From Polychytrium aggregatum (lineage: Eukaryota; Chytridiomycota; Chytridiomycetes; Polychytriales): a DNA stretch of 55,748 nucleotides. Location of the stretch: contig NW_026516404.1 in the NCBI RefSeq assembly GCF_025602895.1, forward strand, positions 1 to 55,748. Direction: 5' to 3'. A program made the position numbers and the translations under genes. This document shows positions 32,433 through 45,362 of this stretch, piece by piece. The notes beneath the pieces are model-generated. The model saw only the letters and a program-made list of their open reading frames with translations, was not told the origin of the DNA and did no database searches. Position 1 is the stretch's first letter, and each line of letters opens with the position of its first letter.

Positions 32433-34264
32433 TACTTCTGTTACAAAAGAACCAGAGATTGTGCAAATCGTTAGAATCGGGCCGGCGTCGATTTGGCGGA
32501 GCCGGCTTGACAGAATCAATGACCGACCACCCGGTATGCGAACGCACAGCTGTTGCTATTGCCGCACCGGCAGCATCTACATCAGGTCTGCTCGAGCCGT
32601 GCCACACACGGCCAAATATCGACATCGGTGCCCTACCTTCTTGTTGTTCTTCTTCTTCGAGGCACGGACGGGCTGCTTCAGCAGCTCCTTCAGCTCCTCG
32701 TTCTTCAGCTCCTTCTCGCTCTTGACGAGCTCCTCGCTCCATGGGAAGCTGGTGATCTTGAGAGGGCCGTTGGGCATCAGAAGCACGGTGTACATGAAGT
32801 GGGCAACGTGGGCATCCTCCTTTTCGTACAGGACGTTGTACGGAATAACAAGGTTGTGGTTGGCGAGCTCGATCATGCCCATGCGGGCCTTCTTCTCGTC
32901 TTCAAACTGGCGGAGCGAGAACGCCATGTTGCCGAACTTGCTGGTGACCTCGGAGAAGACGACGCGGGATGTTCGCATCTTGAGCTGGTAGTTCAGGCCG
33001 GCGTTGCGCTTGAAAATGGTGGTGCGGGTCTCCTGGGTCTTGGGCTTGCCCTCGCCAGTGGAGATCAGGATATCGATCGAGTAGACCTGACCCTCCTCGA
33101 AGGTGAAGGTCTCGATCTCCTTGCGCTGCTGCTCGGTGGGGTTCAGGACGATCTGCTTGGGACCGTCCAGGACATCCTTTTGGATCTGGTGAGAGAGCAT
33201 GCCTGACGATTGCACAGGCCGGGGCCGTGTTAGGGCGCCGGTTGACAGGAGGTGATCGTATGCAAACAAGACGACGGAGGATGTGTGCAACTCTATGCAG
33301 AATAGAGGGCGGCGACTCACCTTCGATGGGGTTGCAGTCAAAATCCTGGACAATCTTCTCGACGGCCTCGGTGACATCGTAGTTGGTCTTGCCGGGCTTG
33401 AGGAGGCGAATAGCGGCCTCCGAGGCGAGGTAGGCAGCCTGGAGGACATCAGCCTGGCGACCGGTGACGGGGGCTTCCTTGGAGGCACCAACGACGACGG
33501 TGTGGGCAACCTGGGCAATGTAGCCGTCCACATGGGCACCAAGTTCAATTCGGACAAGATCTCCGTTCTTGATAACGAGGGCAGCCTCCTGATCGCCAGG
33601 AAGGGGCGAGAGATGGCAGATGATGTTGTTGATGGAGACGGTGGTGGGGAAGGCAATGCCTGTCAACAAGAAGCAGAGGGTGAATGCCGTGCGAATGGGT
33701 TGGGTCGAAGGGGTCATGTCGTCGCAGTAAACTGACAGAGGCACAGCCTCGGATCTAGGCAAGTCAAAGGGAACTCTCTCCAGGGGACATGCCATGGGTC
33801 TCGTATGAACCAGCCGAAAACGTCAAGCAGCACCCATCGAGCAGCAGCGTACCCTTGTTGACCTTGCCCTTGTTGTAGACCGTCTTGGAGATTTCGACGA
33901 TGGCATCGTCACCGACCTTGCACAGATCAACGACGAGGACGCCATCAGCGACAGCAGAGAGCACGTTGGCCAGAGATCCTGAGGCGCGGCAGAGATTCAG
34001 TGCATTTGTAAGGCGTCAGAAACACAATCAGGGCGTGCGAGCGCGATCGCCTGGCGGATCCATCGAAGGGAGATCGGAAGGAAGGGGGGGGAAGTCGTCT
34101 GGTTGGGCTGGTGCTCAAGAGCGAGTGCCGCGGTGTATCGCGGGATACTAACGGTTGGCGATATCGGCAGCAGTTTGGTACTTTGTGACGTTGTTGGGGG
34201 TCAGAGCGTTGACGTCCTCCTCAACGACGGGGGCGGCAGCGGCGGTGGCGTTTTCCTCAGACAT
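32433..34264 (-). CDS. EBP1/PA2G4-like protein (MetAP-fold, non-peptidase)
   Basis: Exons 34264-34153, 33978-33853, 33659-33321, 33202-32637 and 32438-32433; 382 residues (human PA2G4 has 394). Family blocks are TKYQTAADIAN, VVDLCKVGDDAIVEISK, GIAFPTTVSINNIICHLSPL, LVRIELGAHVDGYIAQVAHT, CNPIEGMLSHQIQ, FEDEKKARMGMIE, NVLYEKE and VLLMPNGPLKITS. It has the methionine aminopeptidase fold without the full metal site, as in PA2G4/Cdb4. Relatives bind the ribosome exit tunnel and growth-related RNAs. The C-terminus is a Lys-rich tail. Its last coding exon is only six bases (AAG TAA), needed because the previous exon runs straight into a GTAGGG donor and CTTTTGTAACAG precedes AAGTAA. Retention of that intron would replace the final Lys with a different tail. 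Confidence 0.93.
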
Positions 34265-34671
34265 GGCGTTGGAGAGAGCTTTGGGGGATGGGCGCAAGAT
34301 CAGATGCAGACAGCAAGCAAGATCGGACGGGAACGGAGCGAAAAGGGTGTCGAAGCGACCAGGGTGGATCGAGCCGGGATGGCTGTCAGTGGATCGAACC
34401 GCGTGGCTGGAAGAAAAAACAGGGCGACGAGAGCACGGCCGAGAGCCGCCGAGAGCTGCCGAGAGCGCTCTCGCAGCACAAGCCACTGCGCAGCGACTGC
34501 CCTCCCACCCAGCCAAGTTGCTGCTGCGTGTTCGTATTTCGAGCGATGTAATATTGGCAATATTGGCAATGTTGGTAAAGGGTTCTAAAGAGGACATCTT
34601 GTGTGTATAGAGAAACTCGGGGCACGAGATTGTAGCAAGAGAAAGTGCACTTGGGCAGACAGAGCTTTGCC
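34265..34671. other. EBP1-like promoter / 3' flank of the secreted-protein gene
   Basis: No gene is supported. A GCAATATTGGCAATGTTGG-like pair of 9-mers lies near 34553-34574. Confidence 0.4.
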
Positions 34672-36081
34672 TCACATTGTTGCGTGCAATGCAGCCAGGG
34701 CGCAGAACAGGGCAGTCATCACGGTCCATGTGCCTGGCGCAGACAGAGACCCGGCAGCGGCCGAGATCGGGGGCCCTGCGATCGCTGAGGTATCAAAATA
34801 ATCGATCTGGGACACAGATCCAGAGGTGCCGCCAATATAGAGCAGGCTCGTATACTCGTTGAGTTCGAGGGAGGTGATGTTGACAAAGGACGTGCCAATG
34901 CTTCCCAGGGGAGCCCCGGTGTTGCTCAGCACTGCGATTGTCTGGTTTGTGATGCCAACAAAGATGTTTCCGGTGTTGGGAGAGACGGCCAGCGACGTCA
35001 TGACATGCGTCTCGTTGGCTGCCGACAGCTTGGCGACGACAGTGCCTTTGCTGTCTGGGAGCTGGCGAGGTCCGCTGATCGACCAGCGCCAGAGAGTGTA
35101 GGCCAGCGGCAAGTTTTTCTCGAGTACGAACATTGTCGAAAAGTCCTGCATCATCCAAATGGACTGGACCGTGCCTGTGGGACCACCAGCGGACGGGAGC
35201 GTAAGTCGGGATTGTGGCAGTCGCAGCGCAGTTTTCATCCTGGAGCGCCGGCCCGCTCAGACTGACATCACTGGCGCCTACCGTTAAACTGCCGCACCAG
35301 CATGCTCTGGTTGTTGGAGGGGGGCTGCGTGGTCAGGGGCTGGAGCACGGGAGTCCAGTAGAGCCCGTTGCTGGCTGAGACGGCATAGACACCGCCCTGG
35401 TTATCCAGCGACGACATCTTGGTGATGTCGGCAACGCCGGAGGGATACGCAACCTTGAAAGCCGGAGCCGCCCAGTCGGAGGTTGTCCGGGGATTCAACC
35501 ACCAGTAGAACAGAACGTCGATCGTCTGGTTGCTCTTGTTGGCCAGGATCAGGACGTTCGGCGCAATCTGTAGGCTCGACTTTTTGACCGACAGGGCGGT
35601 GTAGACAGCCGATGAGTTGGCGACGGTTCCGTTGCTGAAGGACCAGGCCCAGAGCCACGCCGAAGTGGTGTTGGTGCGGGCCTGCCAGACTTGGTCAAAG
35701 ACCTGGCTCTTGGCGCCAGTGGCTGCCTGGACGTCCGCGGTTGGGTTGATGGGGCCGAGGACCATGAGGAAGTTGTTTTCGACGCCCATGCTTTGAGAAA
35801 GGGAGATTGTGAGATGGGGTGCGGTGTGGTTGGCCAGAGGTGCCGAATCAGCACCCAGCTGGCGGGAACACCATGAAGCAGATTCGAGAAGCATGAAGCA
35901 GATGGATTCGAACGACAAGCACATCAAATCTGTACCTAGTGATGGTGGAAAACGGACTGGAGTTCAGCGACCCTGCCGACTGGACCTGGAAGACGCTTGA
36001 TGTCCAGGACGAGGATGCGGCATGGACAGGCCGAGCCAGAGGCGCCAGGAGCGCCAGGAGCAAGTATCCCACAAAGAACAT
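34672..36081 (-). CDS. Secreted, probably GPI-anchored protein of unknown family
   Basis: Exons 36081-35936, 35790-35282 and 35174-34672; 385 residues. The signal peptide is MFFVGYLLLALLAPLARPVHA. The body contains repeated strand-like segments such as GVYAVSASNGLYW, NIFVGITNQTIAVLSNTG and SLLYIGGTSGSVSQIDYFD, with several N-x-S/T sequons. They resemble the blades of a beta-propeller, but no repeat unit is clear enough to name. The C-terminus (IAGPPISAAAGSLSAPG, then WTVMTALFCALAALHATM) is a typical GPI signal, with small residues before a hydrophobic tail. It is unrelated in sequence to the three tandem secreted proteins at 4-9 kb. Function is not recognised; the cell surface is likely. Confidence 0.75.
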
Positions 36082-36293
36082 GGCCTGGGTTGAGACGGCC
36101 GACAGAGAGGGATATGGGCGTGAGGCAGGCTTGGCCCGGATGATATGTCCTCAAGCGAATGAAGACGGGATGAGTGAGTCGCCGGACGACGGGGGAAGGA
36201 CGGGCGGAAGGAAAGAGGAAGCGCAAGGCGGGCGACAGGACGCGGCGGGTTTGGTGTTTGTTGCGACAGCAAACAGAGGGCTGTGCAGTGTCT

Positions 36294-36360
36294 GGATGCC
36301 ACTCGGGATGCCATTCGGGATGCCATTCGAGATGCCATTCGAGATGCCACTCGGGATGCA
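36294..36360 (+). repeat. 12-bp tandem repeat, unit about ATTCGGGATGCC
   Basis: Five to six imperfect copies (ATTCGGGATGCC / ATTCGAGATGCC / ACTCGGGATGCC). Confidence 0.85.
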
Positions 36361-36638
36361 ATTGCGAGAGAGCAGATGGATACGCACGACAGTATGTGTC
36401 GCCATGCAGATCGGCGAGAGTTCCATGTTGCGGATGTGCTTTCAGCGACATGATGGCCACTGGCAAAGTGCGACGACAAGCACACTTGCCAAGTTGAATC
36501 AAATGTATCGTTTCTGCCGAGCGCATGCCGCCCGACATCGCTCGCACATCATCGAAGCCCATGCGCACCAATTTACCGCATTCATCAGCTATATCACACT
36601 CGCCAAGCGAGCCACCGCACCGATCGCATCGATCGAAT

Positions 36639-36677
36639 TGACGGCATTGACGGCATTGACGGCATTGACGGCATTGA
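36639..36677 (+). repeat. 9-bp tandem repeat, unit TTGACGGCA
   Basis: Four perfect head-to-tail units. Confidence 0.9.
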
Positions 36678-37292
36678 TCTGCACCCCTTCCCGAAACACA
36701 TCCACCGTCTTCGTGCGACCGACCTGCAGAAAAAGGCGAATGCGCGCTCCACAGAAAAGACTGCTTGCTGGCTGGCCCACCCACCCTCTGCAAGTGCCTC
36801 TGCACCGAGCTGATCCCGGCTTGCCTGTTTCCGTCTGGCTACATCTCGACCTCCGTCTCGCCTTGGTTGCCTGTGGTAAGTCCAGCTGTCGCTGTCGGGC
36901 CTTCTTTCGCTGGCCGGTTGGCAATTGCGTCGGTTTGCCTCCAGGTCCAGATGCTGTTGGCGATGCTGTCGTCGATGGCCCACACCCGGTTCCGATGTCT
37001 GGCGAGCCTCAGCCGTCGATGTCGAGTCCCTGTCCTTTGCCAGCCATCCTGGGCTGCAGCGAGCGCTGACTCATCCATTCGTCTCCAACTCTGCCTCTCT
37101 GCCGTCACTTCCATATCTTTCCCGCTCGTCGTTTGTCTCGCTCCTCTGAATATGTCCTGGTCGCCATCGTCGTCGGCTCGCCCCTATAACCCTCCATAAC
37201 TGCCCCGAAACCGCCTGCAACCGCCGCCACCACTCGCAACCTTCCGCAACGGCTCCCCGCCAACGATCTGCCACCAGGGTTTACATCTAGTC

Positions 37293-40200
37293 ATGGACCC
37301 AGGCGAAAAGAGATCGTTCTTTTCGAAAATGCCAAAGGCGTCCGCCTTGCTCATCTCCTCCAAGAGCGAAGCCACCGGCTCCCACGATGCTCCTCCTGCG
37401 GCCATTCCGATCGCATCCCTGCTTCCTCCCGTCTCAGCAGTGCTCTCCAGCTCGATTGCAACAATGTCGATGCTTGACCCTGCCCTCAACCGATCGACCA
37501 TTCCTTTGGGAATGGACGACCCGTACGATCTCTTCTACACCTATCGCCACAAACTGTACTTTTCTGGGTTTGTCTACAAGCGCAATATCGCCGACATCGA
37601 TGGCAAGCTCCTCCGCCCAAGCTCAAAGAACCCAGAGGCCTATTGGACCAAGTACTGGGCCGAGCTCTGGGGACCGGTACTGCAACTCTGGAAGGTGACC
37701 GATGAGCTGGCCAGCCTCCCGTACCAGGTTATTCCGAGTCTCGAGCGCACCATCAACCTCGACATCACGCCCTCGATTGAAATCATCACCAGGGTCAAGG
37801 CCGCCAGTCCCAGCTCGCTCCTGCTCAACGTCAGCGATGCCGTCGTCGACCTCTTCCCCTTCCCATACGATCCGCCCGAGTTTGAGCAAATCCCGCCGCC
37901 GCCGTCTCCCTTCTTGAACTACTTTGGCCTCTGCGGTGCGGGCTCCAACCTTATGATGTTTGTGGCCCCGTCGACGGTGCAGTGCAACTCGTGGGTGTCG
38001 GCTCTGCGCCTCTCTGGCTTTGAGCAGACTCGGCTCAACGAGTTCTACGCCCTCAAGCTCCTCAAGCGCGGCCCCTTCTACGACATCTGGTCCGAATTTG
38101 CCCTGACGCCCTTCCAGACGCCCAAGCCCAACTACACCATTCACCACGAGGGCCAGATCTTTGCCCGCTTCACCTACCAGAACGAGTGGAGGCCCTACCA
38201 GATGGTGGTTCGCACCCGCACCATCCTGCCTCAGTCTCCCTCGCCCGTGACCCCCGTCAAAAAGGGTTTCTTTGGCTCCAAGAAGAAGAAGGAAGAGGCC
38301 ATTCCGGACGACCAAATCGAGCGGCGCACCGAGGTTCTCTTGTTCGAGCCCAAGAAGGACACCAAGACTGCCCGCCCGATCATCCAGATCGACACGGTCC
38401 AGTCGGCGCATGCTGTCCTGAACCCCGAGCTGACTGACTGGAACGACCCGTCCTTCTTGGCTCTGGGCCGCATCAACGCCATCATTAATGTCATTCCGAC
38501 CGATCTCAAAGCCAAGAGTCTGAAGCCCCAGGCTCTTCCGACCTTTGCAAACCCACAGCGTGGCTTCAGTCTCGAACGTAGTGGCGACCAGCAGTACGAC
38601 AAGCGCCCCGCCCCCGATTTCCTGTACTTCTCCCCTGGTCAAGACAACATGGAGCTCTGCCGATGGATCGTGGCCATCTCGGCTGCTTTTGGCCTCGAGA
38701 CCGATCTTGCCGAGCGCGAGCGTGCCCTGGCCGAGGGCGAGGTCGGCAAACTCGACCCTCCTCCTCCCATTGTCGAGCCCGAGCGCACTGAATCGGCCGA
38801 GCGCCGCAAATCCAAGCGCCTCACCCGCACAAATCCACTCGGCGTCCCTCCTTCTCCATTGTCGCCTCAGAGCCAGACGACGGGCTCGTCAAACAAGCGC
38901 CAGTCATTGTTGACGGCTGGTTCCGATCGGCGACAGAGTAAGGTTCTGTCTGTCGCAGAGTCCAGCAAGAGTCGTCTCTCGGCCGAGGTGCCCACCTCGG
39001 CGTCCGGCACCAAGCGCGCAAGCTATGCTTCTGTGGCGTCCAAGGCCGTTTCCGCCAACGTACCCGATCATGACAGCGAGCAAGGCAGCGTTTCCGGCAC
39101 TGGTGAGTCCTTGTTTGGGAGTTTGGTATCGTACCGATCCTTGTTGACGGTCCTACCGCCCAGTCACATCGACTGGGGGTTAAACTGAGCAGTACCGGTC
39201 TGTGGGGGCGACGAGTCTGAGGGAGGCCGCTGTAGACCTGTCTTCTTCACCGGGCACACACCGAGCATCGTTTGGCTTTGGCTCGGACTCATGGTGTACG
39301 CTAGCACTAACGCGCATTTGCGTGACTGCTTCTTGCTCCCCCCCCTATCATTCCGTGTTGGCTATCATGCGTGCTATCTTGCGATCACCGAACCCGATGC
39401 TCTCCATGAACAGAGAGCTCCGAGCCTGGATCTGCTGAGGAAGATTCGGTTGATGAAGGTGACGACTCCAAGCCCCTCTCCCAGGTCCGCGAAGAAGATG
39501 CCAAGCAGCTCGCGCTCGGTTCTGATGAGCAGGACGGAGTCGAGGCGTCGCAGCCTCCTGTGTCTGCATCCCTCGAGTCACAGGACCATCTCGAAGACAG
39601 CCAGCCTGCTGTCGACACGGACGCTGGGGTCGCTGAGCCGCTGGCGTCAGCAAGTACAGAGGAAATCGCCGTGTCCGAGACACTCGCGGCTTCTGCGCCT
39701 GCAGCATCATCCGACGATGAAGCCGAAGGCACCGACGCTGACACCGAAGATAACAGCGAGTCAGAAGTCGATGAGGACAGCGATGGGGAAAGTGGCGAGG
39801 AAACCGACGAGGAAAGTGACGAGGACAGCGACGCAACCGACTCGGACGAGAGCGATTCCGGCTCCGGCTCCGACTCCGGCTCCGGCTCCGGCTCGGCGTC
39901 CGACTCAGAGTCTGGCGTGGACGACCAGCACGAGCCCAAGGAAAAGCTTGTCCAGGGCCCGACTTGGGGTCTGCTGTTCCTGACCAGCCGCGATGTTGAG
40001 GGCCTGGATCAGTCCAAGTTCACAGACTGGACTGTTTGCGCCGCTTTCTCCAAGGTTCTCGCGGACAAGTCCCTGACCAAGTCCAACGGAAAGCTCGCCA
40101 TGTGGTCGGATGCTCTTCGTCGCGGCGATCACTTGCGCAAGAGTCTTGAGCGTAAGGAAGTCGATGCGCGCATCCGACTCCTGATGGGATGGATCCAGAT

Positions 40201-43200
40201 GATCCGCATGCAAAGTATGATGCAGGGGCTCGTTCTTGGCGGTGGTCCTGGTGTCCAGCTTGTCGATGAGTCGGTCGAGGCTGTCCTTCCTGCCAGTCGG
40301 GGCGAGCTCGGCGCTCAAGACAACGACGAAAGCGACAACGACAAAGATCAGGACGAGGACGGAGACGAAGACGAAGATCAAGACGAGGACGAAAGTATTG
40401 ACGAGAGCGCCACCGACCGCTCGAGCGCCCAGCCGAGAAGCATCGGCAACCTGCCGTTGTCTGCACAGCCCACCCCGGGCGACGCTGCCAAGCCGGGCAG
40501 CGAAAATACGGTGATGATGGCTGTGCCCACGCTTGGACCAGATGGCAAATGGGGCTGGGTGTATCAGCACGTCCCGGCCTCGAGCCAGTGGGTTCCGCCC
40601 CATCTCGGTAATGCTGCCGCTGGTAAGCCCAAAGAGTCTGATCCAGCCGCCAAGGCAGAACGCCATGTGGGTGGTGAGGACGACGGCAGCCCGAGTCACG
40701 ACGACGACGAGAGCGGTACGGAATCTGAGTATAGCAGCGAAGGCAGCGCCTCCGAGGAAAACGAGGCCCTGGCCGACACGAGCAAGCGACTGTCTGCCAT
40801 GGTGATCAAGGCGCCCGATCTTCCTGCCGAAGCCGACTCGGACCGAGGAAGCGTCAGCGATGCCTCCGAGGTGAGCGATGAGTCCTCCAAAGACCAAGGC
40901 AGTCAAAGCGACGAGAGCGAGGAAGAAAATGACGACGACAGCGAAGACGATGAGGAAGAGGAAGACGATGGCTCGATCGCCAACTACCGCAACAGCTTCC
41001 CTCCGCCGCCTCATCTTGCTCCTGGCATGTTGCCCCCTGGCGCCATCGTGTTTGATGCCAACGGTATTCCTGTGGTGATTGGCCCAGACGGTGTGCCAGT
41101 CCCAATTGCCAGTATGCCCTTCATGTCTTCCGAGGCGATGCAAGATGTAAGTCCTGGAGGCGCGACTGCTGAACTCGCTGTGAGCCAGATCGTCGGTGCT
41201 GTTCTGCGACAGAAACGTGCTCGATGGGCCCTGTCGCTCAGTCGCTCGCTTTGGGCGCAAATATGCTGACCACGAACAATGCATTCGCTTTGGTTTTCAG
41301 ATTGCACAAGGTGCCTCACCGGTGAAGCTGTTCTCGGACAACTCGCTGCTCGCTGGCCTAGCCAATCCTGACAACGCCGCCGCGATCGGGGGCAAGAAGG
41401 GGCCTCTCATCCAACTGCCTCCCGAAGTACTGGAGGCCCAGGAAAACGCCAAGCGCATCCGCCGCGATCGAGTAGCCAACGCGGCGCTGTTCAGTCCCAT
41501 GGACGGCGTCGAGGCAGGCCCATCGGGGCTGGACTATGTCAAAGCCCGCGAGACCTTCAAGCTCTTCCAGGACCAGTCGCTCCTGGGCCAAGCTGCCAAC
41601 AAGAGCAAGCAGCATCTGAGCCCCGACCGCGAGTTCGACGGACCCTTGCTGGGCAAGATTGACAAGGAAGCCAGCAAGCCTAAGCTCGAGGGCGGTCTCC
41701 TCGGCGAAGTCCAGCGCCGCGAGAAGGAGCTCGAGGCCCTGAAGAAGCAGGGCAAGTACCGCGCCACAGCCCCTGTGATGGGCGACGCTCCCCATCCGAT
41801 GGGCTTCTATCAGGTCCCCGGCATGCCTGGCTACTATCTCGTGCCCAGTGGTATCCCTGGAATGGCGGCTGCTGTTCCCATGGGAGCCATAATGCCTGCG
41901 GGTGTCCCCCCCGGCATGGCACCCGGCATGGTCCCTGGTATGGTCCCTGGTATGGCACCCGGTATGGTTCCTGGTATGGCACCCGGTATGGTCCCTGGTA
42001 TGATGCCGGGCATGGCTCCGGGTATGATGCCCGGCATGGTTCCTGGCATGGCTCCCGGATTTGCACCTGGCGCCCCGGGCATGATGCCCATGGGGATGAT
42101 GCCTCCCGGTATGCCTATGTATGCTGGTGAGGATGATGAGCCCTATGTCCCTGAGGATCCGACGGTTGCGTATCAGCGCAACGTGCTAAAGGAGCAGTTC
42201 TTGGAATTGGAGCGGTAAGTCGACGCCATCGATATCCAGCGGCAGATGGTCCGGCGGTGCAGCACAGAGATGGCACCGGCGCGCCATGATACTTCGTAGA
42301 AACCTTTGACGTTTTGGATGGGAGTTATGTCCGCAGCAGTGTCACCGGACTGGATGCTGGCCAATCCTGACTGTCTCTATTCCTTTGCCGATACGGCTTT
42401 TGTCCTGTGTGACTGGCGATGCTGTCCTCCAGCCAAAAGGAGCGCCAGCGCATTATGGAACGCCACCACGAGTACGGCTTTGAACAACAGCCCGTTCCGG
42501 TCACTGCAGTCCTGTCGCGTAAGTTGAGTCACGCTCCTGTCCTGCACATTTTCACGCGGTTTCAAACGCAATTTCCTACTGTTGGCTTCCTCTTGATTGC
42601 TGCCTTGGAATGAAGCGAGTCTTGAGATTCTCGGGTCATGGCAGCCCATCTGACTCCTCACCCCCTCCCGTCGCGCCCGACGGATCTCGCTCTGGTCACT
42701 TGTAGCATCGTATCTGCCCCCTGATCTCGCCATGACAGAGCCCCTGTCGGCTATGACAGCAAGCTCCCGGGGTTTTGGTATCCCTGTGGTGGCTCCGTCG
42801 GATGGCACAGACACAGACACGGACGAGTCGGACAATCAAGTGCTGGTAAAGCGAGGCAACAACAGTGGGACGGAGACGGACGGCTCCGGCACGGACGAAG
42901 ACGACGAGGATGCCGACCAAGCACCATTAGTGAGTCAGATCCGATCCAAAGCCATCCGCAAGACCAAGGCCAAGAACAACGATGACGACAGCGGCACCGA
43001 AAGCAGTGTTAGCAACGGCGCTGCTGCTGGATTGACTGTGGCCGGCAACCGATCCGATCTCAGCAGCGAGAGCGACACCGAAAACGGCAGCGAGAGCGAC
43101 AGCGATAGCGAGTCCGATGACTCTGACGCCGACGACCAGCCCCTGGTTAGCTCTGCTGCCCGGGCCAAGAACATTGGCGGACGTCTGCGAGACAACGAAA

Positions 43201-43673
43201 GTATCAGCGGCGAAGGATTCCCACGATACGCGGGCTCGGTGGCCGGCTTCGAAGGCAACGGCATGATATCTCCTGGCGGATTTGGCTACCCCGGGTATGC
43301 AGCCAACGCAGGACCCTACGGCTACCCGGCTGGCAATATGCCGATGATGCCCGCCAATGCAGGTATCCCGATGCACCTGGCCGGGCAGTATCCAGCCGGA
43401 CAGTATCCAGCCGGACAGTATCCAGCGATGAACCACCAAATGATGGGCGGCTATCCCGGCATGCCAATGGCTGCCGGCCCAGGCATCGGCTTCAACCCTG
43501 CGATGCGGCCCCATCCCGGTGTGCGTGGCCCGGGCAACATCGGCCCGTCGTTTTCGCCAAGCGCCCCAGGTGCTGCTAGCCGGGGCGCCAACCCAGGCCG
43601 CAAGGCAAACGCTGTGAGCGCCAAGTTGTTGCGACAACAGCAGGCCAGCGACAGCGACAGCGACGAGGAGTAG
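37293..43673 (+). CDS. Skg3/Caf120-like PH-domain protein with long acidic and Pro/Gly/Met-rich tail
   Basis: Exons 37293-39102, 39414-41146, 41301-42214, 42433-42518 and 42706-43673; all phases join, 1,836 residues. From residue 88 a PH-type module begins ([24 protein letters not shown]) and continues through [18 protein letters not shown] and [21 protein letters not shown] segments into [14 protein letters not shown]. This arrangement is typical of the fungal Skg3/Caf120 group, linked in yeast to CCR4-NOT and to bud-neck or membrane sites. The rest is largely disordered. It has several Asp/Glu/Ser tracts, a conserved [20 protein letters not shown] block, a Met-Pro-Gly repeat ([11 protein letters not shown], residues encoded by 41913-42060), QYPAGQ repeats and a final DSDSDEE. 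The short fourth exon (28 codons) is supported by CTCCAG and CGTAAG splice sites. Confidence 0.82.
41913..42060 (+). repeat. In-frame 12-15 bp repeat encoding (V/A)PGM units
   Basis: GGCATGGCACCC / GGTATGGTCCCT-type units, about 12 copies inside exon 3 of the Skg3/Caf120-like gene. They encode alternating PGMVPGM and PGMAPGM. Confidence 0.85.
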
Positions 43674-45362
43674 ACCCAACCTGCATCCATCTCGATACCC
43701 GGCTCTGGGTCGATCGAAGTGGTTGGTGCTTCGCCAGCCCATCGAAGTGATCCCCCCCCCGTGTCCTGGTGTCCGATCGACGAACAAACGAGCCGATGAT
43801 GCCACAATCCTGCCTGGTCAACATAGTCGTTCCCTAATCTTTGCTATGATGTGGAATGCATCAAACCGAAGCAGATAACAGCAACAAAAAAACAGCAAAC
43901 GAAATCAGAAAAACTGCAAGACCGATTGCACTCCAGGCACCTCATAGCACCTTCAGCATCCCTTCCCCTCCCTCCCCCCAACAGGCTTTACGTGGAACTG
44001 GTCGGCGCTCGAGTCTCATCGCGACCGTGATCCCGCCTGAAAGCTGCTGTTTCCTCTCTTGTCGTGTTTGTCACTCGAATGCCCTGTCATCCCTTTCATA
44101 CCTGCTTCCGTTGCGACCTTTCCCTTTGCTTCGCATTCTCTGCACTTTTTACTATTATTGTTGTTTCCTTCTTTTCGCGACTGTCCTTGGCCGGTCTGCC
44201 ACTGCGCCTCCAGCTCTTGAGCGAGGGTGGAATGGGAGCCCAGGCATACACACTCGCCTGCACACACAACTCGTTTTCCTATTATTACTTTCCCCCCGTT
44301 GTCGTTTCTCTCCATACGCCTGGCTCCCACTTCCATCCCTCATAGAATGATACAGCGTACCTATTTGAAACGAGACACCCTGTTTTGAGTCAGGGTTGTC
44401 GTTGATTTCCGGGCCTGAATACACACCGCCTATTGCCACCATGACCAAACAGGGTGCTCACAGTGCCCGAAGTCAAGCGACTCGAGAAGGGCGATATGTT
44501 GATATTGTACGGAGCTGTCTAGAGGGTCGGGTGCATCCACCACTCTCGCTTTGAGACATCAAATATCAGTCGATCGTCACAGACCGACCCAAAATGCATT
44601 CAAGAGCGCCGCGCCACACACCAGTCGGCTCGATCCGGCGGCCGCGCGGCTGGATCCGGCTCGTCTCGCTCGGCGGCGTCTCGCGCCCGCCGATTGGGCC
44701 TCGCTGCTTCTCGCCCGCCTCGCGGCTGCCCCCCTGTCCTTGCGCCTGCCCAAAGCCAAGGGCCGTCGTCGGTTGCCGCGTTTGTTTTGCCCTCGTCTCC
44801 GTCGCTCATCGACCAAGCTCGCCTGTCTTGGACCGCCTGCTGCTGTCCTCTCATCCACCGATCGGCTGCCCAGGTACGCTTGAGATGGGGATCTCTAGCC
44901 GACCGCTTCCCCGTCTGCATCGCCCTGCTTCTCCGCCAATGTCCCTTGCGGTCTTGAGTCGGTCGCTTTCCATGACCACCCACCGACTCGAGCAATCGCC
45001 CTGAGGGACGGGACGGGTTTGCTGTTGCCACGGGCGAGGCGGACCACATCGTCCGTGGGATGCGATATCTGGATGAGCGGCGACTCGCTGCTCGTTTGTT
45101 TTTGCTGTTGGCACCACCCGATGGCTTGTCGAGCGTCCTCGACCTGCGTGTTAGCCAGCCGTCCAGCCGAGATATCGTCCTCAAACAGCCGTCACTATTT
45201 CCGCTTCTTGCTTGGGCCGTATGGCCAACGTGAGAATCTGCACTTGGCTAACCCTTCCCGAACGGCCGCTGATACCTCCTATTGCATCACTGCGCAGGCA
45301 CCCTTTTACTCTCGAGATCCTCCACATTCCCCTTCGTCCTTATTGAATCCTCGGTCGCCAAG
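43674..45362. other. Intergenic region Skg3/Caf120-like to ARP3
   Basis: Left part is T-rich 3' flank, followed by repeat copy R4 and then about 800 bases of GC-rich sequence that must contain the ARP3 promoter and leader. Antisense and sense frames of 90-190 codons here have no family features. Confidence 0.45.
44349..44552 (+). repeat. 3'-flank repeat copy R4 (long)
   Basis: Best preserved copy. Starts ATACAGCGTACCTATTT, hairpin GAAACGAGACACCCTGTTTT (44367-44386), then GGTTGTCGTTGATTTCCGGG, CCTGAATACACACCGCC, CATGACCAAACAGGGTG, CTCGAGAAGGGCGATATG and ACGGAGCTGTCTAGAGGGTC. It matches R2 over about 200 bases. Sense orientation to the upstream gene, whose stop is 675 bases away. Confidence 0.9.

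Larger units (their letters stand above)
36082..37292. other. Upstream region of the Skg3/Caf120-like gene
   Basis: Long intergenic stretch between divergent genes. It carries two small tandem repeats (36294-36360 and 36639-36677). The plus-strand frame of 376 codons across it is low-complexity and lacks family features, so I do not call a gene. The leader of the next gene may contain an intron here. Confidence 0.45.

Noticed and set aside
39905..41284. 459-codon minus-strand open frame
   Set aside because: Antisense to the Skg3/Caf120-like exon 2, whose acidic GAC/GAG repeats read as Val/Leu/Phe runs on the other strand. No family features.
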